DNA from: Vitrella brassicaformis
Taxonomy: Eukaryota; Sar; Vitrellaceae
Length of the DNA stretch: 50,680 nucleotides
Reading direction: 5' to 3'
NCBI GenBank assembly: GCA_001179505.1
Contig: CDMY01000243.1
Location: forward strand, 330,190 to 380,869
Each line of letters begins with the position of its first letter. Position 1 is the first letter of the stretch. Made by a program: the position numbers and the translations under genes. Below are positions 33,154-44,199 of this stretch, one piece after another. The notes beneath the pieces were generated by a model. The model worked only from the letters and a program-made list of their open reading frames with translations. It ran no database searches and was not told the DNA's origin.

Positions 33154-34671
33154 AGCCGCTCACTCACTCACTCAGTCACTCAGTGCCTCGCTCACAAACC
33201 GGAATACAGAAGAAAGTGGCAGCCATATATATGGATCCATCCATCCATCCATAAAGGGGGGACGGGACACACTACACCCCAAGTCAGCCGTCGTATGTAT
33301 GTATTTGCTGTCAGTGCGCTCGCATTGAAATTCTCACTCATGCACGTTCTCTTGCAATGCTTGCTTGAACAAAACACACCCACCCCGAGACACACACATA
33401 GACACCCCGAAGACACACACACACACACACACATCCATGGGCTCGGCCCACATGTGTTGGTTGACACACATGCAGGCACGTACATAACACAGATGAATGA
33501 AGATAAAATCAAATCAAATCAAATCCCTTCATCGATCGATCCTCATCGATCCGTCCTTCCCCAGTACCCACTCACTCAAGTGTGGGTGATGTGCGCATGG
33601 GGAAGGAGGGAGGAGGGCAACATCATGGATGGCATGGCATGCGGCACTCACTCACTGCGTATTGTGCACACATGAACCCACAAATGACTTCAGGTCCGTG
33701 TGGGCGCTCCGCTCAAACAAACGGCGCCGCGCCATCATTCATCCGTTTAAAGCACTGCTCGCTCGCGCGGGGGGGGGAGACAACGAAGGGTTTTCATTTT
33801 CATGCTCACACATTACGCAACAAAGGAACAGTCAGACAGACACCCATCCACTTCATGCACTCTCTCTCCCTCCCTCGTGACAGACAGACAGACAGACAGA
33901 CTAAAGCCGACAGGCGGGTTGAAAGGGAGACCATGGGAATGTACGGATCTCTCTTGGGGTATGTACGGCCTTCCATCCGCGCCAGCCACGAATGGCGGGC
34001 GGCAAAAAACTCGACATGGCATGACTGACATACACACATGCACTTCCACACTTTCATGAAGGCATGTATGTATGTTTGCAGGGATGTATGTATGTACCAT
34101 TTCCGTACGCGTGCATAAGTGATGCATGCGCTCGTGACTCGCAAGCAACCACACGGGTGCGGTGCGCAAAACAGGCGCGCAGCAGACCAGACTCCATGTG
34201 CGGGGGTCTGTCTGTCTGTCTGTCAACCTGTCTGTCTGTCTGTGCGTATGTATGTGCTGTGCGTACGCGGGAGACTTCGATCCCTTGGGAGTCGAACAAA
34301 ACCCTGTTCGACGATCAGCGAGACAGGAAGGAATACTCAGTCAGTCAGTCACGATTTCCTCAGCACTACCCGCCCCCCCACCCACCCATATACACCTTTC
34401 TCCGTCCAGCTCTCCTCTCTCTCTCTCGCTCTCCCTCCCTCCCTCTCTCCCTCTCGACCATACGGACGTACAAACATGGTAGCAAATTCCCCACGAGCGG
34501 AGCGGAGCACACCTTCCTCTCCCGCACTCAACCAACCAACAAAACAAGACCCACCCACATGCTCCCCCGCGCAGCAAATGCATACATGCATTTACGTTTC
34601 CGACTGTCAATCCCCATCCATCCATCCAGCCAGCCATCCATTCTCCATCATGAGTTCTTGCTCTCCTTCAC

Positions 34672-35998
34672 TCATGAGTCCTCTGCTCTGTTGGCCAGGT
34701 TCCTCGCCTGCCTGTGAGCGGTGACGAAGGGAACGGGGCCGTTCGTGCTCCTCCGCGGGGCCGTTTGCGGCGGCCTCGGCACGCAGCCACACCCACACAC
34801 GGGCTGTGCTGCCGGTGTGTGTGGGGGCGGGCGGGAGGGTGGGAGGGGACAGGGCGGAAGGTGCATGGTCGTGCTACGTCTGCTGCCTGGCTGGGGGCGG
34901 GGTGGCGGTGTCAAGGCCAAAGACGCGCCAGAGGGAGGCGACAGTGGATATTCCGCCGGGGGAGGGCTGGCCAGGCCCGCATGGTGGTGGTGTGCCTCGG
35001 TAAGAGGCGACTCAGGACCGATACCTGGATGTATACGAGAAACACAGACAGACAGACAGACAGGGATGCATCGATGAACGCACTGACTGCATCAGGTGAG
35101 TGACTGCCTGCCTGACGTACCGGCGGACTCGTCAGCCGGTCCAGTGCCAGTCCCCTTGGCCCCTCCCAGCTCAGCGGCGCGTCGCTTCTTGTCCCTCCGC
35201 TGCTTCCTGCTCTTGGGTTTCTTGCCGCGCGGCAGACACAGGTGGCAGTGGTCGCACAACTTGCCCTTCCAACAACCACGCTTCGTACCAAACCAATAAC
35301 ACCTGACGTATGGATGGATGGATGGATGGATGGATGGATGCCGAGTCTCTGCCAGTGGTGTGTGCTGAATCGTGTGTCGTGTCGTCGGCGTACCGTTTGT
35401 TAGGGCAGGATGGTGTGTCTCTGTGCGACATGCTGCCGATGTTCAGAACGGTCCCGCGCAGACGTCCCTCATACTGTGAGGCGGGGCAGCTGCGCGCCCG
35501 TCGCACTGCCGTCCCCTCGCCGGCCTCATCCAGCCCCTCCCTCGCAGCGTCCGCGCTGACACTCAGCCCGCCCGGCCCACCATTGTCCTGATACATTGGC
35601 GCACTCGCCGCTCTGAATGGCATCCCGCCGCGAGCATAATCACGACGACCGCCTCCCTGCTGCTGTTGCTGCTCAGCCTGCTGTAGTTCGTGTGGTCCTT
35701 CATCGATGTGTGGGATCAAAGGCGGCTTGGTTGGGAAGTGGATGAATGTGTGCTTGGTGGGGAACTCGGTGAACCGATGGCCGGGCGGGGAGAGGTGCAG
35801 CGGAGGTGTGGGGCCGGGTTCCTCATCCGGCTCATCTCCCCAAGAGGAGGGCGGCGAGGTGGCCTCACTCGCCGGGAGCGGCGTGATCGCCACCTCAAAT
35901 GCGGCAGCGGTTGTGCGTGTTGGACACGGCATGCTGGCCCGACGCAGTGCCATCTGCCGCACAACAAGGGTGGTGCTGCGGCTGCGAACACACAACAT
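34672..35998 (-). CDS. C3H1-type (Cys/His) zinc-finger protein of the alveolate kind
   Basis: Three minus-strand exons: 35998-35394, 35302-35121, 35024-34672; phases 2 and 1 close, ~379 residues. The core crosses the first junction: GSMSHRDTPSCPNKR then CYWFGTKRGCWKGKLCDHCH followed by LC, and a very basic RGKKPKSRKQRRDKKRR stretch. The spacing SxGSxxH...C...C-x7-GC-x5-C-x2-CHxC matches the short Cys/His finger that is greatly expanded in dinoflagellates and their relatives, thought to bind RNA. The N-terminal half is Pro/Ser/Glu-rich with a QQAEQQQQQGGG run; the C-terminal ~115 residues are Pro-rich and disordered. The start is either ATG 35998 or ATG 35953 (MALRRAS); the first was chosen. 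Confidence 0.75.
35308..35340. repeat. (GGAT)n microsatellite
   Basis: Eight tandem GGAT units just upstream (on the transcript, as ATCC) of the exon 2 acceptor of the zinc-finger gene. Confidence 0.85.
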
Positions 35999-36208
35999 AC
36001 GCCAGATCAGATAATCACATCAGTGAGGCCATGTGCGGCATATCTTACCTGTGAGGCGATGTGTGCCGTTGAAGGCATCTTGAGAGCCCTCGACAACGAG
36101 GGAAAGGAGCCCTGCCTCTTCTCCCAAAAAACAGCTAACTTAAAGCTTGCAGCTGCGGTCCTTCGCAGCGCGCAATCTCCCCCGACGCATCCTGGCAAAG
36201 ATCTGACG

Positions 36209-38170
36209 ATGATGCATCACCGCGCTGCTGCCCTGCAACGGTCCGTAGCACTTCCTGCCGCCGCCCATCCATTGCACCTCAACCGTAGATGGCACCACCC
36301 AGATCTCTCCAAGGTGGGCAGACCAGGCAGGCACACACGCTGGCTACGCATTGTTTCTTTGTCTGAGTGAGCAGTTGCGGGGTTGGAAAGCGGTCGAGAA
36401 GGAGGCAGAGGTCGGCCACGCGGCGTGGCAGAGGGAGCAGGAGCATGCCCTGAAGATGGGGCTGCCCGGCGCCTCATCCCTCACGGACAAGACCATCCCC
36501 ACCTTCTCGAGAGGGGAGCTGCCTCACTTCGCGGGCATTCTGACCTTCATGAAGGCGCCTTATGTGGAGGACGTCCGTGAGGTCAAGAAGTACGATGCCG
36601 CTGTGGTGGGCGCGCCTTTCGATGGCGGCACCACCTATAGATCTGGGACCAGGTGCGCCCGCACGCATGACATGACGTCATGTCATGCGAACGGAGTGGA
36701 TGGCGGGACTGGACTGTGTGTGTGTGTGTGTGTGTGTGTGCGCAGGTTTGGTCCACAAGGAATTCGGCGCATCTCGGCCTTGTACAGCCCTTACAATTTC
36801 GGTCGGTAGACGGCAGGCAGGAGGGCATCAGACAGACCTCCTCTGGTCCCCTATCTCTTCATTCACCATGCTGTGCTGTATCTGTCTGTGTGTCTGCTTG
36901 TATGGTGTCAGAGATGGGTGTGGACTTGCGCGAGCAGATGACGCTCTGCGACACGGGCGACGTCTTCACGTGAGTGCGCCAGCATACACACAGTGTCTGC
37001 ATGCCTTCCCTGTTGGCTGACTGTGGTTGGTTACATCCATCAAATAAATCAGTATCCCGGCCAACATTGAGAAGGCCTTCGACCAGATCTCCAATGGTGT
37101 GGGGTTCATTGCGGCCAGCGGGGCCTTTCCCATTGTGCTGGGCGGCGACCATTCTATCGGATTCCCGACGGTCAGGGGAGTCGCATCATGCACCAGGTGC
37201 TTAAGCATATAGAACACTCACACTCACACGGAGAGAAGGCGACCTGCCAATGAGTGTGTGTGTGTGTGTGCGCGTGCGTTGCAGCAAGAAGATCGGCATC
37301 GTCCATTTTGAGTGAGTACCGAGGCAGGCAGGAACGGAGCTGCAATCGAATCGAGATCTTGTGTGTGTGTGTGTGTGTGTGTTTCCCCCAATCCCTGCCA
37401 GCCGCCATGCGGACATCCAGGAGAAGGACTTGGACGAGCGAATGCACACCACACCCTAGTAAGTGAACAACGAAACACACAGAACCAAGCACAAGGCCCC
37501 ATCCGCTCCCCTCGTATGTGTGTGTCAGTTTCCATGCGACCAATCTGCCCAACGTCCCTCCCAAGAATTTGGTGCAGATCGGCATCGGTGGCTGGCAGGT
37601 GCCGCGTGCGGCGCTGCCCGTCATGCGGCAGAGGAGACCCACCGTCTTCTCTGTCAGCGACGTCGAAGAGCTCGGACCAGAAAAGGCAAGACAGATAGAC
37701 AGACAGACCGGGGTGGGCAGCCACTATACACTTCGGATGGTGGCTCTTCTGCAGGTGATAGAGATGGCGCTGGATCGCGCGTGGGACGGGGTCGATGCTG
37801 TGTGGCTGTCGTTCGACATCGACTGCATCGACGCCGCTTTCGTGCCGGGAACCGGTGAGTCGAAGCGACACAACCGCACAGCCTTGTCCGTCTATCCATC
37901 TGTGCACGTGTGTGTGTGTATGGTCCATATGCAGGTTGGCCCGAGCCTGGGGGCTTCCTCCCAAGGGAGGCCTTAAAGATGGTTGGCTTGGTGGCCAAGG
38001 AGGGCCTGTGTGGGATGGAGATTGTCGAGGTCAGTCCCCCCTACGACACCTCGGACATCACATCGCTGATGGCGCTGAGAGTGATCGTGGACACGCTGGG
38101 CTCCCTGGTGGCGCACGGCAAGATGGGCGCACACAAACACATCATCGACAAACCCTTCTCGCCTTTCTGA
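36209..38170 (+). CDS. gdmH: Ureohydrolase of the guanidine hydrolase (GdmH/Sll1077) type
   Basis: Ten exons: 36209-36313, 36375-36652, 36746-36801, 36912-36969, 37053-37196, 37285-37311, 37402-37458, 37529-37685, 37755-37854, 37935-38170; all phases close, ~405 residues. The arginase/agmatinase fold hydrolyses a guanidino group with two metal ions. Metal ligands are all present: GGDHS, FDRHAD (D-x-H-x-D) and SFDIDCID. Features that point to the cyanobacterial nickel-dependent guanidine hydrolase rather than arginase or agmatinase: PFDGGTTYRSGTRFGPQGIR, GVDLREQMTLCDTGDVFT, LDERMHTTPYFHATN, LVQIGIGGWQVPRAALP and FVPGTGWPEPGGFLPREAL. The N-terminus (MMHHRAAALQRSVALPAAAH...NRRW) has Arg/Ala/His and no acid, so mitochondrial import is likely. 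The intron after exon 8 uses a GC donor (AAG|GCAAGA). Substrate assignment is by motif similarity from memory and would need assay; agmatinase is the alternative. Confidence 0.85.
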
Positions 38171-38648
38171 TCCATGCATGGGTGGGTGTTCGCCTGGATG
38201 GTTGCGAGATACGTGTACTATGGATAGATGTATGTCGACCTGTGCAGCAGTTGATGGAGGCTGCCTTGCTGCTGATTGGCCTCCAGCATCAGGTGTCGCC
38301 GCCTGCCGCCTCATGGCAGGCAGGCCACACGTGATGATGGGGAACTGTCGGCATGCATCAAGTCAGCCCATGCTCGTATGTATGTTGTGCTGTGTGCGCA
38401 TCTTGTCTGTCTGCTGGAGGCATTTTTGCCTCCTGGGTGTACGCGTACGTTCATTCGTGGGAAGGTTTTGGGTCTTGATCGATCTGGCTGCTGAGACATT
38501 TGTTCACAGACAGACAGACAGAAGAATGGATGGATGGACGGTCCATGCGCACAACAAAAGGGATTCCTCGCAACCCACACACACGAATGCATGCAATGCA
38601 TTCACACCAACAAATGTATCCCTCCCAGCTCTCCGCCGGCTCAGTTAG
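38171..38648. other. Convergent intergenic region
   Basis: About 480 bp between two stop codons. Contains a CAGA run (38508-38522) and a GGAT run (38526-38537). No gene seen. Confidence 0.4.
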
Positions 38649-41600
38649 TCAGTAGTCGTCCAGCATCGGGCCTGAATTGCAACGTCCATGCATATGTTGG
38701 CCTCCATGCCTCCATTTAGATTTCTCACCGCATGGCTGCAGCTTGTCGGCTTCCTCCTGTCCGTAGCGCGACACAAACGCGTCGTACGGCAGGTAGCCAC
38801 CCCCCACACGGACTGACCGATATTGACACAGGGCACACGTATCCACATCGCCTCCCCTTGTTTCGTTCGGCCCTTGCTTACAGACGATGGCGTCGTTTTG
38901 TATGGTAGCGACGCATGTCTTGGTGCCGAAGAGGTAGGTGCCCTGCTCCCGCCGGCAGAAGGGGACGGGCGGGGGGTGCTCACGGACCCTCTCAGCCAGC
39001 AACGCGTCTATGGGGTCGTTCTGCACACACACACACAGGCAGACAGAAACACAGAGAATGGGCAGGGGTTGGGTTGCGTGTTGAAGTGTGCGTGCGTACC
39101 TTGACGGGAATGTATTTGGTGGTGATGACGTTGAGTCTGTTGGTGAGGTGGCGCACCTCACACGTCCGCTCCTCTAAAGCGCTCAACAGCTGACCACGAT
39201 CCTCTGGCCGTGCATCCATCCAGACACCACAGACGTAGCATATCATCTATCTCTGTGTCTCTGTGTCTCTGTCTGTGGATAGATGTATACCATCCCATTT
39301 GATTGATCCGAGGCGCAGGTCCTCACACGCCTGGTAGTAATCCCCGCGCTGATTGACGACGCACGAGAAACACATGAAATGGATTGTAGAGACACGTGCC
39401 CCTCTGCTGTCTTGTGCGTGTCCGTACCATGGTGTCCATCTGCTGGTCCTTCTGGCTGAGCAAGTCACGAGTCTGCAGCCACACCGGACACACACACACA
39501 CATATAATACACGAGACAGCAGCCCATTGTGTGTCTCTACTTGCCGTGCTCAAATGCCCCTCGACGTCACTCAAATGCGCCACCTGAGTGCAGGCCAGGC
39601 AACATCACATACACCCTGCGGACCGGATCTTCCTGTGTTTCTTTGTTTGCACCTTTGCGTCCATTTTGACGATGATGTCAGTCAGTTCGGCCCGCTTGAG
39701 CTCACCGGATTCCAACAACTCATCCTTCGAAGCTACCGTACGACGCATCTCCTACACACACCCAAACAGACACACATGCATCCATCGATCGAGCTATGTC
39801 TGGATGGCTGTGTGTGTGGTGGGGGTAGGTGCCTGCCTGTATGTTTGTCTCCAGCTCTTGCTGCCGGTGCTGCATCCCGGCCACCACAGAGCGGTGCTCC
39901 TCGGCTGCACGTGACGCATGCTCCTCCATCACACGCAGCTGATCCTACGCGAAGGAACGAATGCACACACATGACAGGGTGTCCTTGCCCACCTGTCCAC
40001 CGATGTGTATAGGTACCTGCATGTGTGCCCTGGCTTGCTGTGCGGTGTGTGCCTCGTGCTGGGCCTGCGCAAGCCTCTCGGCCAGGCCGTCAGCCTCCTG
40101 TGGACGGACAATGGACAGACACCACAACGCATTAACGAGTGGGATCATTGGCGTGGTGCATTGATTGTGTGTACATCTATTTTGAGTTTCTGTTCGAGCG
40201 AGAGGATCTGAGCCGCCAACTGGTGCTTCTCGACTGTGCCCTGAGCAGATAAACGTGGGTGCAGGTGGAGGGGTGTGGCGGTTGGCGGTGTGTGTGTGGT
40301 TGCGCGCCTGCTGCACTTGTGTCTTAAGCTGATCTCTCTCTTTCAGCGCTGCGGTGCTCTGCGTCTGCAATTCCTCGTGCGCCTGTAGAAACAAAAGGAG
40401 CGGACAGACGAGTGGGTGGGTCGATGGATGGATGGATGGAAGACACACACGTGTATGCATTATGTGAGGTGTGTGCTGACTGACCTGTTCGAGCGCTTTG
40501 CGTTTCTGCAGGGCGGTGTTGAGTGCCGACTGCAGCTCCTCGTGTTGAGACGCCATGGCCTGACGCAACGAGCGAATGACACATACAGGCCATGTGAACA
40601 CCTGCCTGCGTCAGTCAGTGCGGCGTACCTGTTTGGTGTCTTGTGTGCCCTTGGCCTCCCTCTGCAGCTGCTGCTTCAGGTACTCTATCTCGCACCTGTT
40701 TGTGGGTATGTGTGTGTGGGTGGGCATCCACCAACACATCCATTCATTCATTCATTCATTCATTGACGGCAGGTGGGGTGTGCCCACCCGTCGGCCAGGC
40801 GCGCAGTCCTCTCCGCCTCCAGTAGACTCCACCGCTCACCACGGACACTGATCGGCGAGAGAGACACGCACACACGTGGATACAACGGCAGAGACTGAGC
40901 CGCCGACCTTTCCACTCGTCTGTCCATCTCCGCTTGCAGGTCCTCATACCGAGACTCACACTGCACGCCGTGAGACGGATACACAGCCTGGCAGTGAACA
41001 TCCAATTCACACACACCCTTACGTCCTGCAGCTGTTGTTTGGTCTGCTGGTTCTCTTCCTCCAGGATGGCGCGATGCCGATTCAACTCCTCCACTTGAGA
41101 CCTGAACAAAGATGGGGCGGGGGCGTGAGTGTGAGTGTGGGTGTGGCTGTGTATTGTGGTGTGGATGAACCTGAATTGTTCGATGGCTGCCGTGTAGTGG
41201 CGGTGGAGCTCTGCCCGCTGGGACGCATGCACCTCCTGACCCTGATGTACGGCTGCTGAGGTGAGGTGCGTATGTATCTATGGGTGCATTACATCGATAC
41301 ACACCTCTTTGTCCAGCGCCATGCTGTTGATAGTCGCAGTCGCATCCTGATCAGAGAGACAGACACAAGGGACACATTGCATTGCACATGAAGGCCTCCA
41401 CCCATTTCGCCTACACCCACGCACCTTGATCTGCCCCTGCAGGTGTGCAACGACGGCCTGGCTCTCGGCCTCCCGACTGCCCAGACCCCGACGCAGCTCA
41501 TCTGTCTCAGCCTAATGATGATACACTCGTGGACAACACGCCCACATTCATGGCACCTGACTGAGTGGCTGACCTCTTGTGCTTTGAGCAGTCGCGTCTT

Positions 41601-43451
41601 TTCGGTGAGCTGGGTGTGGAGGGTCTTGTTCTCGGCTACCAACCTCTCGTTCAGATGTGACAACTCCTGCACACACAAGGGTGGGACAGACAGACAGAGA
41701 TGCGACATGGAAGAGGACAGTGAGTGTATCGTTCACCTCGACACGCTTGGCGAAGGAGTCCTTGGCGCTTTGCAGCATCTCACGGAGACCCGCCTTCTCG
41801 ACCTAACCAAACGCCAAAATGCCCGCCACATTCATGTGTTCTGTGTCGGATGATATGTATACCTGGTGGCTGTGTTCTTTTTTGGTCAGGAGTTTGCACT
41901 GCTTGGCCATGTCATCCAGCACCTTCAACCGCTCCTCCAACGCCTGCACGGCACCGCACATAGGAAGGAAGCACATGATGCGTTCGTTCTACTGCCCATC
42001 AATCCACCTCCTCTCACTCACCCCAATGATGGTCCGATACGGCGCACTCTGCGACCACAGCGCCTCAGAGTTGCGCATCCGCACGTCAGCAGCTCTCAAC
42101 TCGCCCCTATGGCCATACTCCACCTCAGGCACGCTAAACCCACCCCTTTCTTCCCCGAGACCTCCAGCCAAGGACGACTCTCCCTCCCTCTGCCTCTCCT
42201 CCTTGCTGCCCTTGGCCCGAGCTGGCGGCAGCATGGTCCCGGAGGAGGAGGGGGATGCCCCACTGCTGCTGCTGCCAGGGATGCCCGCCCCGGTAAGCAG
42301 CGCGGGGGAGTTCTGGTGCGGCAATACAACACATGGCTCGGGTGGTGCTGGTGCAGATGTCTGAGCGGGACGGTCGGACGAGAGTTGGCCTTCCCCAACA
42401 TGAGCAGCCTGCGTGTGCGGTCCTCCATACGACACGCTGACCGGCAGCACCCTCACCCCCGCACCATGGCCCCGGACTGCGGGGCTGAGCGGCATCCGCA
42501 CTGTCTGTGTCTGTGTGAGGGCAGGCGGCCGCACACCGATGCCCACCCCATTGTGCAGCCCCGGCGGCCTGGGGAAATAAGGCGACTGAGGTGGAGGGGT
42601 CCGGAACGGGTGCAGGAGCGAAACCGATGGGCTCCGCCGCACACCCGCCGGTCGATGTCCGTCGGGCAGGTGGCTGCCCGTGGTCTTCCTGCCGGGGGGC
42701 GTCAGAGTACGGAAGGGCGGGGGGCGAAATGCGATACCTGCTGCTGCTGCTGCTGCCGGGTGCGGAGGGGGTCGGGGGAGCTGCTGCTGGTGTTGCTGGT
42801 GTTGCTGGTGTTGCTGGTGTTGCTGGTGTGGGACGGGAGCGAACCGGGACATAAGTGCGGCCCGGTGCTGCAGAAAGGCCGCGTCCATGGACTCCACAGC
42901 CTTGGGGGCGGCCTGCAACAAGGAGAGAGATGGAGCCCAATGTCACGTTTGTTTCGTCCATAATCTTTCTTTCTACCGTCTTGAGTGCGTGCTCGTCCCA
43001 GAGCTGCATGAGCACGTAGACGAACACAGCTGAGGGAGGGGGCGGCAGGTGCTCCACACACCCCACACGGGCGGTGGTCGTCGCATCCCCCCCGGCCCCA
43101 TCGCTCACGGTCGCCGGCAGCCGCACATCGACGGGCGTGCCGCTGGGGAGGGCGCGGAGTCTGACTGCGGCGCGTGCGATGACCCGCGGCTGCGATGGGT
43201 GGCCGTCGAGGAGAGAGAGGATGCAGCAGTCCTCGGTAGAAGAGAACCTAAACTTGCAGATCTGAAACGTCGGCTGCCAGACACAAAGAGAACCCATTGC
43301 AAATGATTGCAGGTCATCCTGATACTGGCGCGTGCCGTACCACTCTGGTGGCGGACTGTCCGCATTGGATGCAGACTTGGGCTACCCTCCTCTCGGCCTG
43401 AGGCGACCCTGGGAGCCTCAGGTTGTGCCCCAGCACGCTCACAAACAGCAT
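38649..43451 (-). CDS. C2-like domain / long coiled coil / C-terminal GAR-like domain protein
   Basis: Twenty-six minus-strand exons, from 43451-43341, 43273-42977, 42912-42022, 41943-41863, 41802-41737, 41666-41574, 41511-41425, 41346-41305, 41241-41171, 41101-41023, 40960-40908, 40847-40788, 40695-40629, 40559-40485, 40382-40317, 40240-40175, 40097-40017, 39944-39837, 39751-39653, 39583-39545, 39472-39428, 39348-39291, 39203-39100, 39020-38882, 38812-38729 to 38671-38649; phases close, ~994 residues. The N-terminus (MLFVSVLGHNLRL ... PTFQICKFRFSSTEDCCILS ... YVLMQLWD) resembles a C2/NT-C2 membrane-binding beta sandwich. Exon 3 is a ~300-residue disordered Pro/Gln/Ser segment with (QQH)n. 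Exons 4-23 are a continuous coiled coil (EELNRHRAILEEENQQTKQQ, EADGLAERLAQAQHEA). The C-terminus, YLFGTKTCVATIQNDAIVFR joined to VGGGYLPYDAFVSRYGQEEA, looks like the GAR/GAS2 microtubule-binding core (VRVGGGW). Probably a cytoskeletal linker. Exons 18 and 20 end in GC donors. Confidence 0.75.
42788..42830. repeat. In-frame (GGTGTTGCT)n minisatellite coding QQH repeats
   Basis: About four and a half 9-bp units inside exon 3 of the coiled-coil gene, read on the minus strand as CAG CAA CAC (Gln-Gln-His). Confidence 0.85.
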
Positions 43452-43617
43452 CTCACGTGGGGAATCGCTGTGTTTACAAACGTTTACAAATCACCAAAGG
43501 GAAGGCGGTTGTGGCATCTCGCTGCGTATCCCATTCCCATTCGTGAATCCCCCCTACCTGTCGGCGCGCGTTGTCTGTGAGGACCTACCTACTGTCGTGT
43601 GGTGTCGTGTCGTGACC

Positions 43618-44199
43618 ATGGTCAAGAAGGCGGGCACCTCTGCGGGCGGGAGCAAGTCCAATGGCGGCGGGGGTGTCAAGAAGGACCCCAAGAACCCCAA
43701 GAACGCATGTGAGCACACCACACCGACGTGTGTGGCCGCATTCCCTGATGGGGTGGGCGCGGCGCGGTGCATATGGGGTGGTGTGCAGACTTCCACTATG
43801 CTGCGAGTCGTCGTGAGGAGTTGAAGGAGATGGGTATCAAGGCCAGCCTCATCAACAAGAAAATGGGTAATGCGATGGATGGGCCGGATGCATCTGGGGA
43901 GGCGTCATACGGACATGGTCTGTGTGTGGTGTGTGGTGTGTGGTGTGTTGTGGTGTGTGCAGGCAAGGAGTGGCGTGAGATGGAGGATGAGGACAAGAAG
44001 CCCTACATCGATATGGCACGGATGCATCTCACAAACACATGCAAACACACACATGGACGGCACGTCACCACAGACATGGATGTGTGTGTGTGTGTGTGTT
44101 GTGTGGTGTGTTGTGGTGTGTTGTGGTGTGTTGTGGTGTGTTCAGGCTAAGGAGGACCAGCAGCGCTACGAGCGTGAGGTCGAGGCATCCGACGACTGA
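43618..44199 (+). CDS. Small HMG-box (HMGB-like) DNA-binding protein
   Basis: Four exons: 43618-43708, 43789-43866, 43963-44015, 44146-44199; 91 residues. A single HMG box bends DNA in chromatin. Joined sequence: Lys/Gly-rich N-terminus, then PKNPKNAYFHYAASRREELK, INKKMGKEWREMEDEDKKPY, IDMAKEDQQRYEREVE, and a short acidic end (ASDD). These carry the box landmarks: Pro-rich start, aromatic YFHY in helix 1, MGKEWREM in helix 2, and KKPYIDMAKEDQQRYEREV in helix 3. Intron 3 must start with GC (ATG|GCACGG, 44016) to give the canonical helix 3; no GT donor nearby restores it. Introns 2 and 3 are packed with GTGTGGTGT repeats right up to the acceptor. Confidence 0.9.

Larger units (their letters stand above)
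32732..34671. other. Long repeat-rich intergenic region (~1.9 kb)
   Basis: Convergent gap between the RAP gene and the zinc-finger gene. It holds many short tandem runs: CAGA at 32909-32930 and 33879-33902, CAGG/GCAG near 33026-33062, CTCA near 33160-33183, CA at 33413-33434, GTCT at 34206-34242, and pyrimidine runs at 34405-34458. All ORFs here are built from these repeats. I see no tRNA, rRNA or protein gene. Confidence 0.55.

Noticed and set aside
33879-33902. Possible CRISPR-like or telomere-like array
   Set aside because: It is a pure CAGA tandem run without spacers; there are no CRISPR repeats or TTAGGG/TTTAGGG arrays anywhere in the window.
32966-34724. Several ORFs of 100-220 codons in the RAP/zinc-finger gap
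   Set aside because: They are built from CAGA, CTCA, GTCT and CA repeats, overlap on all frames and strands, and carry no family resemblance.
41866-42963. 365-codon plus-strand ORF over the coiled-coil gene
   Set aside because: It is antisense to exon 3, whose minus-strand frame joins in phase to both neighbouring exons and continues the C2-to-coiled-coil protein.
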